Origin: Chrysopilus asiliformis
Taxonomy: Eukaryota > Arthropoda > Insecta > Diptera > Rhagionidae
DNA: 64,000 nt
Direction of reading: 5' to 3'
Assembly (NCBI GenBank): GCA_964034945.1
Contig: OZ035963.1
Location: forward strand, 33,325,644 to 33,389,643
Positions 24,259 through 35,126 of this stretch are shown here, one piece after another. The translations under genes and the position numbers were made by a program. Every line of letters starts with the position of its first letter. The first letter of the stretch is position 1. The notes below the pieces were generated by a model that worked only from the letters and a program-made list of their open reading frames with translations, was not told where the DNA came from and searched no databases.

Positions 24259-25672
24259 ACATAACAAAAGCCATAATTGCCAATCTGGCAATTATTGAAA
24301 ACCCGTATGGTGATTTAAGTGAACAGCGAACAGTTGTACCAAAATTCCACTTTGAAGTCAAACTTTCCAATAAGATTTTTTAAAATTTATTCTAATCGGA
24401 TTTTGATGTATGGGAGTTTTATGTAGAGCCATATCCTAAATAACTTTTGTTCTTGCACTTTTTTGATGAGATGCACCGTTTTTGAGATATTCGCAAAAAT
24501 CGTTTTCGTTCGTATGGTCCATTTTTGCCCATTAACGAACTTAGCCTTGCATTTTACGAAAAACGAATCTGCGCGAAATTTCAAGTCTCAAGCTCAATCC
24601 GTGCGCCCGCAATCCGCGCCACAGACGGACGGACGAAAATGGTAAATTCAACTTTTTTTATCATTCTAAACACACTGGTGTAATTCATTTTTTTGTGTGA
24701 TGACGGGATCTTGGCGTTACAAACGGTAAGGCAAATCTAATATACCCTTTGGTTTCACCATACGGGCACAGTATACAGTAAACAAACTTCATACATTAAA
24801 TGTGAAAATAACCTGTGTAACCGAAAACGAATAACCCAGAAACACCCAAATCTAGGCATTCTAATTGGTTAGAAAAATCTTAAATTTTTGGGGTACAAAG
24901 AATGAACAAGCAATATGACCACAAAGGAATCTAATAAAAGTGAAACAGAGATAGAAATATACTGTTAAAGATGAGAGCCGCAACGACGTTACCAGATTAG
25001 TCAGTTGCGAAATGTATTTTTTGCCTTAGAAATTAAATACAATTCTAAAATAAGTTGCAAATTATGTTCGTTTGAATATAGAAAATTAGAAATTCAGTCC
25101 AAACTGGTACTGCATTTTTTCTCAAACGTCATTATTGCTTTGAAATTAGCATCACGTCGTTTGTAAAATGATTTTGATGGACCGAAGATTTGATATTAAT
25201 TGCTTTTCTACTACATATATCCTGACAATTTAAATTTTCTATCCAAATTTTCAACCTAAAATGAAGAATATTTGTACTTTTATAAGAAATGGTGGTCAAA
25301 ACAGATTTCAATTTTTAAATTTCCCTCCTCTGAAATATAAAATCAACAGCAGAAAAATCAGATACGGCAATGCTGTTTGCAATTGTTTCTTTCAGTTGCT
25401 CTGATTTGATGGGAAACGAGTAGGGTGGATTTCGGTTTCATTATTTTTCTCAATTTCCTGTGAAATGAAGTGAGTGATTTAAACAGAAAGTTTATATAAA
25501 AGATACCGATCAGCTGTGTCGCTTTTGTTTACAAATTTTCGGTTACACGCATATATGACTGTTTGCTCTCGTGTTTTCTGCCTATGAATATGGTATGTTA
25601 TTTTTACTCTTACATAGTAAATTGGGTTATTTTCGAGTTTGCTTACTGTATACTGTGATACGGGTATAAAAA
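24259..25672 (-). mobile_element. HINE-A copy split near its end by another element
   Basis: The copy runs from acataacaaaagccataatt with an intact hairpin to ggtttcaccatacggg. It then resumes after the insertion as atacgggtataaaaac. The tract is reduced to cagacggacggacg. The insert is 24767-25657. Confidence 0.78.
24767..25657. mobile_element. TIR element, 891 bp, with 7-bp target duplication
   Basis: The ends cacagtatacagtaaacaaa and tttgcttactgtatactgtg are inverted with one mismatch. ATACGGG is duplicated at 24760-24766 and 25658-25664, splitting the terminal motif of HINE-A. A 7-8 bp duplication suits a hAT or P-type element. The interior is AT-rich and non-coding. Confidence 0.82.
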
Positions 25673-27478
25673 CGTATTGAAAACCGAAAAAAATGATTTC
25701 GTTTTTTCGTTATTAATTTATTTTTGCTTTATTTTTTTATTATTTTTTTGTGACATGTCCCACGATTCCATTCCATAATATAGCATTGTTTCCCGCTCAG
25801 TATAGGAATGTCTCCATTAAAAACTAGGAACGGGTGCTACTTTTCTTGGATTATGTCCATTCTTCTCACAGCTCTATATACATAGTAATGACTCAATGAA
25901 AACTAGGGCTAGTTCTAATATTTATGGAAGACTTTACCGCAAAATGGTGTAACGAGACCTATATTTTATAGAACTTTCCCTATGCGAATTTTTTTCCGTG
26001 TGTAAATTGAAGTTTTAAAAATTTTAAAATAAAATCAGGCGAAGATATATGTTTTTTTTTATCTAATTATAAAATATATGTATTTATCCACTTAATTGAA
26101 AAATATCACAAAATGCTAGTTAAATGGTTGTCATGTAAACTTTTAAAGCATGTTGCCCATGAAATAGCAAAATACGAGAGAAAACCGTGACAATTTTACA
26201 AGTTTTCATAATAAGAGAGAACATGATTACAATGGACGTAATTATAGCATAACAACAAAAAAGCCAACCTCCTGTTAACCGACATCACATTTATCTATTA
26301 AAATGACTACAACAAAATGAACTTACGACTGCTACATCTCTCTATCTCTATTTTACTGTTCAAAGAACATACACACAGTTTATCAAACACAACAAGAAAT
26401 AATAACCGAGCCGGGTAAAATAAAAGTAGGAGTTCTGAAATTCGACGACTACAAGGCAGTGTGTCGGTATGTTTTTCCAAAAAAAAAAAATGTTGATACT
26501 CGTGGTCACCTGATGTGATAGTACTTAGAAATTGTATCTTATAAAAGAGCGCATCCATCCCCTTGACAAATCAGCTACCATAACAAATGTCATGTCCGAA
26601 ATGCACGAACAATGGCGGTTAGTTAGAAGGACTTCACTAATAAAAATTGGAACAGCTCCACCACATTACCTTACTGACTCTATGTTTACATGATTTCCTA
26701 CGCACCGCAATTCAGTCCAGGTATGTCAAATGAGAATGAGATGTCATTGAGTTTGGCTAGCGTTGGGAACAAAACATTTTCGCTTCGGTCGTTTTGAGGG
26801 TACAGAGGCAAAATGAATTCGAATCATAGGGTTGTGCTAATTATTAATATTTTGTAATTATGACGACAATATAACTATACAATAACAACAGACTTCTTCT
26901 ACTGAAGTGAAACATAGAAAAACGTTACTTACGCATGGTTAGTTCCAGAATTACATTTCAATTGTATACTTGGCATGAAATCGCATGAGGACCATATTTT
27001 GTTTCGTAGAGTTAACCACGACATTGTCTTAAAATAGCCAACAGTAGGTATATTATGATAGTTAAGTAAATAATACATAATTATCAAATAAGACATTTTA
27101 AATACATACACAGTCAATTGACGATTTAATAGACTACTTGAAACTTCTAATTTGTAACTGATGACCGTTATTGAGTGCTTTCCACTTGAGACATTTTGTT
27201 GTTTCATCATTTCGGTATTTATTTTTTATGCTTTTTATGGTAAAGGGTTTTTTCAAGTATTTAAATATGTAATATACATGCAGCAAAACTAATTTTCTAG
27301 TATTTATAGTATATTGGCCTACGTGTCAGATGTTGCACTATATATTTGTCTAATAGAATAATTCAGTAACTGCGCAGTGAAACTTCGACATCAATAAACC
27401 GAAAATTTTCCCATGTAGGCCACACACTTTCTTTTTAAGGTATTTTTCGATTACGTTGTAATCCAAATGCGTTTTTTT
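25673..27478. other. Intergenic stretch, no gene recognised
   Basis: No repeats with clear ends and no supported reading frames were found. A possible pogo-like end (gcagtgaaacttcgac, 27375) has no partner. Confidence 0.35.
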
Positions 27479-27885
27479 ATCCGTATGGTGAAACCCGAGG
27501 GTATATTAAATTTGCCTTACAGTTTGTAACGCCAAGATCCCGTCATCACACAGAAAAATGAATTACAACAGTGTGTTTAGAATGATAAAAACATAACAAA
27601 AGCTATAATTGCCAATCTGGCAATTATTGAAAACCCGTATGGAGATATTCGTATAAAAAATTCGAACAGTTGTACCAAAATTCCACTTTGAAGTAAAACT
27701 TTCCAATAAGATTTTTTAAAATTTATTCCAATCGGATTTTGATGTATGGGAGTTTTATGTAGAATTATATCCTAAATAACTTTTGCTCTTGAACTTTTTC
27801 GATAAGATGTACCATTTTTAAGATATTCGCACAAAACGTTTTCGTTCGTGTGGGGAGTACCTCACGGGTGTAATTCATTTTTGTG
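27479..27885. mobile_element. HINE-A, two fragments head to head
   Basis: 27479-27588 is a plus-orientation terminal piece (atccgtatggtgaaacc to gtgtttagaatgataaa). 27589-27885 is a minus-orientation copy beginning aacataacaaaagctataat with the intact hairpin. The minus copy jumps from gtgtggggagtacctcac to gggtgtaattcatttttg, losing the tract. Its remaining end appears after the LINE at 28542-28571 (tgataacgggatcttggcg). Confidence 0.75.
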
Positions 27886-28541
27886 TGTTTTTTTTATAGT
27901 TCCAGAGCTTAGGGGAAGACCCTTTAATGCCGAAGCACAGTTCAGGATGGTCGGAAGGACAAAAGGAGATGCCGGTTTATGTTCTCCTTGAACTTCTGCG
28001 GGTTATAGTCCGGGGAAAACACTTCGGATGGTAGATCGTTCCAAAGTCTTGTTGTTCGCGGAATGTAGGAACTCCTAAACTTTACTGTACGAAAACGGGG
28101 AGGCTCAAGGAAGAAGTCGTGCGCGCGTGCAGTTGAACGAGAGGGTCTAGGGAACATATAGCGTGGAGGAATAAGTTGGGAAATTTCGGTGGAACATTTC
28201 CCATTAAAATGTTTATAGAATATGCTGAGTATCCCAACAGAGCGATGATGCTCGAGATATGGTAATAAATCTGTCAAAGACTTGTCTCCAATCAGTCGGA
28301 TCGCACGTTTTTGAATTCGGTCCAGCAGTTGCAGGACAGTTTTTGGGGCTCCAGCCCAAATGTGCGAATTATACTCGAGTCTCGGTCGAATGTAGGTCTT
28401 GTAGATGCTGAGCACGTCGATTGGTACGAAATATTTTTTGCTGCGTCCCAGGAAGCCTAGGCACTGAGATGCTTCCTTTGCTATTTTAAAAATATGATCA
28501 CTCCATTGGAGCTTCTCATTTATTTCGATGCCCAACATTCT
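27886..28541 (-). mobile_element. 5'-truncated non-LTR retrotransposon (jockey/CR1-like) inserted in HINE-A
   Basis: Only the 3' part is present, on the minus strand, ending in an A-run (tttttttt at about 27887-27895 in plus). It sits exactly between two halves of a HINE-A copy. The same 3' end occurs at 56300 and 60019. The 5' truncation and tail are typical of LINE insertions. Confidence 0.82.
27942..28538 (-). pseudogene. C-terminal part of a non-LTR retrotransposon reverse transcriptase protein
   Basis: The 198-residue frame covers the region after the catalytic core of jockey-type ORF2 proteins. It starts LGIEINEKLQWSDHI. It contains the thumb-like stretch IYKTYIRPRLEYNSHIW, then LLDRIQKRAIRLIGD, and ends with the usual FKENINRHLL-type tail. 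No catalytic FADD or GVPQGS motif is in this piece because of the 5' truncation, so it cannot act alone. The frame itself is open throughout, which suggests a fairly recent insertion. A second, older copy is at 54990-56308. Confidence 0.85.
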
Positions 28542-28571
28542 GATAACGGGATCTTGGCGTTACAAGCGGTA

Positions 28572-28790
28572 CAGGACCTTCCGTTTCTAATTTCGAAAAT
28601 CTAACACCGGATTCCAGATCAGCGACCCTGAAAACCCCCTAATTCCATTTTCCCCAGGAAAAATGGCAAAAAGGATATTTGTGTTATCCTTACAGGACCT
28701 TCCGTTTTTAATTTTGAAAATCTAACACCGGATTCGTGATCAGCGACCCCTAAACCATAGAAAAATATACTTAAATAGAACTGTCGCTTC
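28572..28790 (+). repeat. Helitron-type minisatellite, 121-bp unit, about two copies
   Basis: caggaccttccgttt starts at 28572 and 28693. Units contain aatctaacaccggattc, gatcagcgaccc and ccccctaattccatttt. The array begins directly after the truncated HINE-A end (gttacaagcggta). Confidence 0.82.
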
Positions 28791-29704
28791 AGGGGTTTTC
28801 CATATACCAGTGTAAGAGGAAGCGGGATGAACTTAGGAATTTTATATACTTTCTCTCTTTACCACATTCATCAGATAGGAAACATAACAAAAAGTGCTAA
28901 AAGCAAGCAATCAGGGTTAGTCAGCTATATTCTAAACGTTAAAAATTTCTCTAAAGTATGGAGCAAAACAAAAATTTTTAGTATGGTTTTAACTGTTTAA
29001 GTGTTTTTTAGTCATGTTTATGGTGAAAGGAATTTTACTAAAGATTCTTAATGCGGAAAAATGTGGAAAAATTGCACTTAAACTGTTTTGTTGTACTAAA
29101 ATGCAAATTCATGCGTGTACTAAAACTTTGCACATCCCTGAAATTTCTATTTGACATTTTCTCTTACACCCGACCCCCTTTGTCAATTGTACCAGAACAT
29201 ATAAGGCAAGTTGAGGTAAGAGGCAAGCGGATTTTTTGTTTTGAACTATTTGTTTATGTTTCAGTATCTTATCCTACGAATAAGAATAACAGGAAGACAG
29301 AATCTGCACATCTACAGTGTCCGTGAGTGAAGCATTTTTTCTGAATAGCCCCAAAGAGATTTCTGATTATCCGCAAAGAGATTTTACCGTCCGAAAAGTC
29401 ACATTTAGTCACATTTTTTCACATTTCCACAGCATGTCACGTTATTTTATGTTTTTATCATTAATAAGCGGTGAGTTTCGCATCGAAATTAATTGAGTTT
29501 GCGCGAATTAAGTCAGTAAATTAAACAAAATTCGATGAAAACCGAAACGTGAAAACTGGCTTCAATTATAAACACGAGAACTGTCAAATAGATGGTATTG
29601 CCATATAACTTTTATTTGTACTTAAACTAAAAATAGCGCCAAATTTAAAATTTATGGATGTTTTTGTATACCCTATTCTAAAATACAACCTAACATTTGT
29701 TATA
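28791..29704. other. Intergenic stretch, no gene recognised
   Basis: Reading frames of up to 91 codons exist but show no family motif. No repeats with defined ends were found. Confidence 0.35.
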
Positions 29705-30527
29705 CAGTAATCCCCCGCTTTACGGACGGGATGCGTTCTATGGAAACTGTCCGTATATCGAAAATCCGTAAAACGAAACCTATTTTAGTATGAGATTGTA
29801 CTGGGAATAAATAGATGTGTTCCAATCAATAGAAATGTCCGTAGAAAGAAACCTATTTTAGTATAAGATCGTATTAAAAATAGATAGATGCGTACCAAAA
29901 AAATCCGTAATATGAAACAGATTAGTATAATATATTAAAATAATTATTTAACCACTAGAATAATGAGAAAACTATATAATTATAGAAAAAAAATATTTAT
30001 ACTACTTGAAATGGAGCATAAATCAATTGAATATGTTAAAACCAACAAAATATTATGGGACAAATCATGCCGCGGACAAAAAAACGTAGCTGTTTCTACG
30101 TAGGTTTCTGCTAGTTTCGTCAGAATTCAAATTTCATTGTGGGACAGAAAGCAGATTCTGCTTCTGCTGCTGCTTCTGCTTCTGCCTCTGCTGCTGCCTC
30201 TGCCCAATTGGAGTTCTCGCTTAAGAATAGCAAATAGATTTTTAAAAAATACACCGCACTGCAGTTTTTTATTGCCTTTTTTTAATTCTCTTTTGTGTAT
30301 ACACAAAATGTGTCAGAAATTTCGGGGAAATTAAGTATGTACATTTACAATAAATACAACATTTTTTCTTTTTCTTTTTCTTGATTTTTTTCTGTGATTC
30401 AAAAAAAAAATTTTTTTGTCCGTAATAGCGAATTTTTTTATCCGTATAGCGAATTTGTTCCTATATTAGTCATGTCCGTAACTTCGAATTTCCGTAAAAC
30501 GAGCGTCCGTATAGCGGGGGATTACTG
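29705..30527. mobile_element. pogo/Tigger-type element, 823 bp, non-coding
   Basis: The ends CAGTAATCCCCCGCTTTACG and its partner CGTATAGCGGGGGATTACTG are flanked by TA (29703-29704 and 30528-30529). Subterminal repeats of tccgta(t/a)a(c/g)cgaa occur at both ends (29751-29910 and 30420-30515). A CTG/CTT microsatellite lies at 30150-30206. No transposase remnant is visible; the Leu-rich frame over the microsatellite is incidental. Confidence 0.85.
30150..30206. repeat. Trinucleotide-type microsatellite (CTG/CTT/CTC)
   Basis: It is a run of ctgctt/ctgctg/cctctg units inside the pogo-type element at 29705-30527. Confidence 0.8.
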
Positions 30528-30529
30528 TA

Positions 30530-31185
30530 CTCCTTTTATACCTTCAAAATGGCGTACCTAAAAAAATAACTGAAACTAAACTCCTATTACCCTTCTGCAA
30601 ACTAATTTCATTGTTAGGATAATATTAAATTAAGTATGACTTGAGCAGAAAACATTTTATTTTCGCTCTTATTCAACTTAACAAAACACAAATCATGGAC
30701 AAAAAATAACCAAACGTTAATATTTCTTTTCCACTCTTGCAAAGAGCATTATAGAGAAGTTGAAAATTCTCTATAATGCTCTTCATTTTAACTGAAAACC
30801 AGCGTTTTTTAAACTATTTGTACAGGGGTTTGGATCGAAAAAAAAGTTACAAACAAAAGTGTATTGAAGAGTTTTACTAAATTTCGTTATGTTAACACTA
30901 TTTATAATTAAAAAGTCTGAAAACATTTACTTCATTTACGGATTGCAAAAATATTTTTTTCCTTGTACTAAACATTAATATATATCTGGCAATATTGGTT
31001 CTCAACATTTATAAACATGACATATATTTTCTCATTCCCTCTCAAATGCGAAGCGAGAGGCCTTTGCTCGCGCTGCAAAGAAGAGATAGCGCGACTTTCC
31101 CCTCATTTTAGGGGAAATATTTCAAAAATTTAGTTCTGAGCAAAAGTTCTATTTAAGTATATTTTTCTATGCCTAAACCCACTAA
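30530..31185. other. Intergenic stretch with one perfect hairpin, no gene
   Basis: A hairpin at 30743-30782 has perfect 15-bp arms (agagcattatagaga / tctctataatgctct) and a 10-base loop. No coding sequence is seen. Confidence 0.45.
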
Positions 31186-31408
31186 AGCCTAAACCCCAAT
31201 TACGCGTTCGCGCGTGCGGCAGCCACGCGGTGAAGGTAAAAACTACGTATATATATGAGTAAATGTATAATTGCGTGTTGCTCAGACGCGTTGCCGCGTG
31301 CCTGCCGCGTAGAGTAGGCTCAGTTTCTACTTTTAGACGCGGTGACAACTACTAGATGCCAGAACAAAATCATGCCGCACGCGCGAACGCGTAATTGGGG
31401 TTTAGGCT
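31186..31408. mobile_element. Harbinger-like MITE, 223 bp
   Basis: The ends AGCCTAAACCCCAATTACGC and GCGTAATTGGGGTTTAGGCT are perfect inverse repeats that extend about 37 bp. TAA flanks both sides (31183-31185 and 31409-31411). The GC-rich arms (cgcgttcgcgcgtgcggca) stand out from the AT-rich surroundings. Confidence 0.88.
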
Positions 31409-31660
31409 TAATGCTATATTTCCCAAGAAAAAGCCCCTTGATTTTAATTGGCTAATTTGTTCAACAAAAAACGTCTTCCTCAAAAAAGCCTTCCCATGAA
31501 ATTCTTTATGTTAAGCTCTTATAGACAGCTTTACCTCATTTCATTCTGAATGAAGACGTCAAACGTACCGGTTTAGATTGGATTTTTGATTGTCAATACT
31601 TTGTTCGAATTGCGTTGAATTAGAAAACTATAGTTTCGATATTAATTCTTCACTCCTAAA

Positions 31661-31925
31661 CATGAATCTCTTAATGTTAATGGCGGAATGGTACCTCATA
31701 AAATTGTTCCCATCACAGGTGATGGAACCTGTCTTTTCCGAACTCTCTCATACCTTTGACTTCAAAAGGCTGCAATTTCCCCTCAAGGTCTGCTTCGCCA
31801 TGACCATTAATAAGTCTCAGGGCCATTCGCTGAATTTAGCAGGCATTGACTTAGGGGAGGACTGCCTTTCACATGGCCCGCCAAAAAATCTAGTTGCGTA
31901 TCCCTGTTATAGGGCATTTTCATAA
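31661..31925 (+). pseudogene. Helitron protein remnant: OTU protease start joined to helicase C-terminus
   Basis: From 31661 one frame reads a start of an OTU-type cysteine protease domain. It has V-P-I-T-G-D-G-T-C-L-F, where D and C are the expected catalytic positions (31715-31740). At about 31754 the match moves by one frame to the end of a Helitron Pif1-type helicase: FPLKVCFAMTINKSQG, then GIDLGEDCLSHG. The frame ends at 31925, with the usual YVACSRV segment disturbed. The rest of the OTU domain, the Rep nuclease and most of the helicase are missing. It is a deletion relic, and OTU domains are known in Helentron/Helitron proteins of insects. Confidence 0.8.
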
Positions 31926-32100
31926 ATGTACTCGGAAGTTGCGCAAACTGCACAAAACATTTTCTTCCATCTCCCGTAATACTTAGTTCATTAATTTGCG
32001 AAAGTAAACTAAACGAATAACATAACCGGGTTAGTTATTGAGCAAAATCTTTTGTGTTATTTGCAGAACTTGAATTTATGAAAACGCCCATAGATAAAAA

Positions 32101-32157
32101 AACATAACAAAAGCTATAATTGCCTATATGGCAATTATTGGAAACCCGTATGGTGAT
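32101..32157 (-). mobile_element. HINE-A terminal fragment
   Basis: Only the hairpin end remains: aacataacaaaagctataat, a hairpin with a changed loop (attgcctatatggcaat) and cccgtatggtgatat. Minisatellite-related sequence follows soon after. Confidence 0.7.
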
Positions 32158-32367
32158 ATGGCCTTGTTCGAAGTTTTATATCCTTTTTCCCATTTTTCCG
32201 GGGAAAAATGGCATTAGGGGGTTTTCGGGGTCGCTGATCACGAATCTTGTGCTAGACTTGCGAGTCCTGCAAGGATAAGATTTTTCTCAAAAGTTATTTC
32301 CGGTTTTCTTCGTATTCTAAAACTCATACAAAAAATTAAACTCGGCAACGACGGGTATGCAAGCTAG

Positions 32368-32609
32368 TAAACTTATAATAACGCGGTCCAGATATGGTTA
32401 CAAAAGCTATCACAATAAATACACCAACAATCGAGATGTTTGTAGGTAAAAAAGCACTCCCAACGAAATGGATCTTCAAAACCAAGTTATGAGGGGAGTA
32501 TTCAGTGTGTGAATGGATTGTATGAATAGTTGAATGAATGAATGTCTTGACGTGTGCTTCGTCATTAGAGGCAATTTGCCTAAGCTCCTGCCATAAATAT
32601 ATATATATA
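32368..32609. repeat. Outer inverted repeat, left arm (partner 40373-40588)
   Basis: From the Helitron end to the (TA)n tract this arm is the reverse complement of 40373-40588 with scattered differences. Shared landmarks are acgcggtccagatatggtta, ggagtattcagtgtgtgaat and caatttgcctaagctcctgc. The two arms enclose palindromes A and B. Confidence 0.85.
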
Positions 32610-32611
32610 TA

Positions 32612-32824
32612 CTACCCAAACCACGAATAGTTCGCCTATCAAGGGAACTTCAAATCAATGGCATTTTTTTCGTATTTGATTTTGTCGACAATTCTAATAA
32701 AAAATGAACAAGTAACTGTATTAAAAATAAATATATTTCATGATTAAATTAAAAAACACAAATCAGTCTTCAGCAATAAGTTCTAAAAAATTCTTGATAG
32801 GCGAACTATTCGTGGTTTGGGTAG
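32612..32824. mobile_element. Tc1/mariner-type MITE, 213 bp
   Basis: The 31-bp inverted ends begin ctacccaaaccacgaatagt and close cgtggtttgggtag, with TA at 32610-32611 and 32825-32826. It is inserted in the (TA)n tract at the left edge of palindrome A; the corresponding tract on the right (36294-36336) lacks it. Confidence 0.88.
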
Positions 32825-32854
32825 TATATAAAAAAGTATGAAAGTTTAGGATGT

Positions 32855-33322
32855 TTATAAGTTCTCTTTGTAATTTATTGCCCTATTCATTAAAAGCTTT
32901 TTCGATATTTTACTTATTAGACCCGCTAAATGAGATTTACATAGTGCATTTACGCTACTAACAATTGATGTGTTATTAAAAATTCTATTGCTCATAAATC
33001 TTGATAAATTGAAAAGTTTATTGGGCAATGCGATAATTTGTTCTATATTTTCCTTTATGATTTCGTTCATGACGAACGACATTTTAAACACATCACATTC
33101 TCCATCAACAAAATCTACACCATCGAAAGTTACTAACATAATTTTACTTCGACAAATCTCGCAAGTTAAATTATTTTTAAATTGAATGCAAATTGGGGTT
33201 ATGGCATTTAAAATATCACTGGCATAATTGGTTTGCATACCAGTGCATAAATAGTTTTCTAGAGGTCCGAAGCTTATAGTTCTCAGTTCGATGTTATTAT
33301 TGAAAATTAAGTTAAAATTCAA
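32855..33322 (-). CDS. Unrecognised 155-residue frame, left arm of palindrome A
   Basis: I do not recognise this protein. It starts MNFNLIFNNNIELRTISFGP. It has a small Cys pair motif CEICRSK near residue 76 and an acidic stretch FDGVDFVDGECDVF, and ends in a Lys-rich tail. There is no signal peptide or membrane segment. The right-arm copy (35839-36216) is almost identical but loses the last part after a 36-base deletion, so this copy is the fuller one. High Asn/Ile/Phe content follows from AT-rich DNA. The frame is retained in both arms, which is weak evidence of coding because the arms are so similar. Confidence 0.4.
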   Translation of the reverse strand: MNFNLIFNNNIELRTISFGPLENYLCTGMQTNYASDILNAITPICIQFKNNLTCEICRSKIMLVTFDGVDFVDGECDVFKMSFVMNEIIKENIEQIIALPNKLFNLSRFMSNRIFNNTSIVSSVNALCKSHLAGLISKISKKLLMNRAINYKENL

Positions 33323-33599
33323 ATTGGAGGCAAAAATGGAAATACTGTTATATACTTTCAGTAAAACATGGAAATACTGTTATATACTTTCAGTAAAACA
33401 TTGGTTGAACTTGCATTTTCAATAGAGAACTCTTCTACGGAATCCATGTTTAAAAAATCCAGTTTTACAATGTTCATAGAAATTATTAAATCAATTAGTG
33501 ATTGTAAATGAATCAAAAAATATTTGACGAAACGCACCCGAGTACTTATATATCGAAGATGTTTTAAATTTTCTTTAATTTGTAATATTTAAAAAAGAA

Positions 33600-33782
33600 T
33601 CATCGTGCTGTAACGGAACATGACAAGTTGTACGCAATACAATAAATAACTTTGAAAATATTGTGGACGTCTTTCAGAAAATCCATATAATTTTTTATCT
33701 GTGAATCCTTATTAAAATAATAACCTATTTTCATAACATTGACGATATTTTTATTTAGAACATGACATTTTTCGTCAATCAT
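33600..33782 (-). CDS. Unrecognised 60-residue frame, left arm of palindrome A
   Basis: I do not recognise this protein. It starts MIDEKCHVLNKNIVNVMKIG. It is the mirror of 35377-35586 in the right arm, where the frame is nine residues longer (a substitution changes the end). It could be a segment of a longer broken gene together with the neighbouring frames. Confidence 0.3.
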   Translation of the reverse strand: MIDEKCHVLNKNIVNVMKIGYYFNKDSQIKNYMDFLKDVHNIFKVIYCIAYNLSCSVTAR

Positions 33783-33813
33783 ATAAAATTTGGATATTTT
33801 GATATTCGGAAAG

Positions 33814-34032
33814 TCAAATTCTGATTTTAATTAGAATTTTATCAGTTTGTCTTGTTATTTGTGTGTTGCCCCATTGGAAATCATAGGTATGGGCAAAGTT
33901 GTCAAGTGCGAAGGCGATGTGGCCAATGCTAAAGAAAACTAACATTTTATTATGAATACAAAAATGATTTTTAGCAAAACTTACAGATTTTGAATGAAAG
34001 TAGTAATTGAACCTAATGTCCATATCACACAT
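33814..34032 (-). CDS. Unrecognised 72-residue frame, left arm of palindrome A
   Basis: I do not recognise this protein. It starts MCDMDIRFNYYFHSK. It differs from the right-arm copy (35127-35345) by two residues (Ser/Gly and His/Tyr). It is collinear with the adjacent frames, all reading away from the palindrome centre. Confidence 0.3.
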   Translation of the reverse strand: MCDMDIRFNYYFHSKSVSFAKNHFCIHNKMLVFFSIGHIAFALDNFAHTYDFQWGNTQITRQTDKILIKIRI

Positions 34033-34112
34033 TATTCCAATAAGGTTGTTTTTGTTTAAATTTCAATGATGAAGTTATCCATACTTAATCGAAATTCTGC
34101 ATAGTTCAAAAT

Positions 34113-34385
34113 TTAAATATCAATAACCCCAATATTGACATTTTCACCATTTATAATATTGGTTAAATTTAATAAGACAACCTCTGTTACATTATGTAGC
34201 TCGCCATTTTTAAAACAAATGCCGCTGAAGCACTCAAACATGGTATTGTAACCCAAACTTTTATTTACACGTATTGCATCAAATTTTAATAACATGGGGT
34301 CATTTGAAAATTTATTATTAATACATGACAAAATTTCAAGTATGAAATTGTTTAGATTGAAATCAATTAAGTTGCCCCTCAACAT
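34113..34385 (-). CDS. Unrecognised 90-residue frame, left arm of palindrome A
   Basis: I do not recognise this protein. It starts MLRGNLIDFNLNNFILEI. It is identical over its 90 residues to the right-arm copy, which has an extra 17 residues at its N-terminus because of a one-base difference just upstream. It is the frame nearest the palindrome centre. Confidence 0.35.
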   Translation of the reverse strand: MLRGNLIDFNLNNFILEILSCINNKFSNDPMLLKFDAIRVNKSLGYNTMFECFSGICFKNGELHNVTEVVLLNLTNIINGENVNIGVIDI

Positions 34386-34722
34386 TGCTATTGTATGGTA
34401 TAAAAATAGTTTCCAAAAAAAGGAATATCTGAAACAAAAAAAATGTTTGTCACATACCTCATGTTGAATTGTAAAAGTAACGTAGAATTGAATTATCTAC
34501 TTATATTTGAATTATACATATATATTTCACAACTAATACTAACACATGAATTATATACATTCCAGTTCAGCTAAACAATGCAATTATCTTTTAGCTAACT
34601 GGTATTTATATAATTCATGTGTTAGTATTAGTTGTGAAATATATATAATTCAAATATAAGTAGATAATTCAATTCTACGTTACTGTTACAATTCAACATG
34701 ATGTATGTGACAAACATTTTTT

Positions 34723-35046
34723 TTGTTTCAGATATTCCTTTTTTTGGAAACTATTTTTATGCCATACAATAGCATGTTGAGGGGCAACTTAATTGATTTC
34801 AATCTAAACAATTTCATACTTGAAATTTTGTCATGTATTAATAATAAATTTTCAAATGACCCCATGTTATTAAAATTTGATGCAATACGTGTAAATAAAA
34901 GTTTGGGTTACAATACCATGTTTGAGTGCTTCAGCGGCATTTGTTTTAAAAATGGCGAGCTACATAATGTAACAGAGGTTGTCTTATTAAATTTAACCAA
35001 TATTATAAATGGTGAAAATGTCAATATTGGGGTTATTGATATTTAA
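34723..35046 (+). CDS. Unrecognised 107-residue frame, right arm of palindrome A
   Basis: I do not recognise this protein. Its last 90 residues equal the frame at 34113-34385. The added N-terminus (MFQIFLFLETIFMPYNS) is hydrophobic and could be an artefact or a signal-like start. The internal Met shared by both arms is the safer start. Confidence 0.35.
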   Translation: MFQIFLFLETIFMPYNSMLRGNLIDFNLNNFILEILSCINNKFSNDPMLLKFDAIRVNKSLGYNTMFECFSGICFKNGELHNVTEVVLLNLTNIINGENVNIGVIDI

Positions 35047-35126
35047 ATTTTGAACTATGCAGAATTTCGATTAAGTATGGATAACTTCATCATTGAAATT
35101 TAAACAAAAACAACCTTATTGGAATA

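Larger units (their letters stand above)
31412..32367 (+). mobile_element. Decayed Helitron-type element with CTAG 3' end (left outer copy)
   Basis: The 3' end at 32340-32367 (ctcggcaacgacgggtatgc then CTAG, followed by T) matches the end at 5541. Minisatellite sequence (about 32195-32280) precedes it, and an OTU/helicase coding remnant lies at 31661-31925. Blocks 31412-31600 and 32200-32367 reappear inverted at 41030-41210 and 40589-40720. The 5' limit is uncertain. Confidence 0.7.

Noticed and set aside
30137..30334. Leu-rich 65-codon frame as a membrane peptide
   Set aside because: It is a translation of the CTG/CTT microsatellite inside a TA-flanked element.
30743..30782. Hairpin as a transcription terminator
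   Set aside because: No bacterial gene context exists. This is eukaryotic DNA, and small hairpins here are likely MITE remnants.
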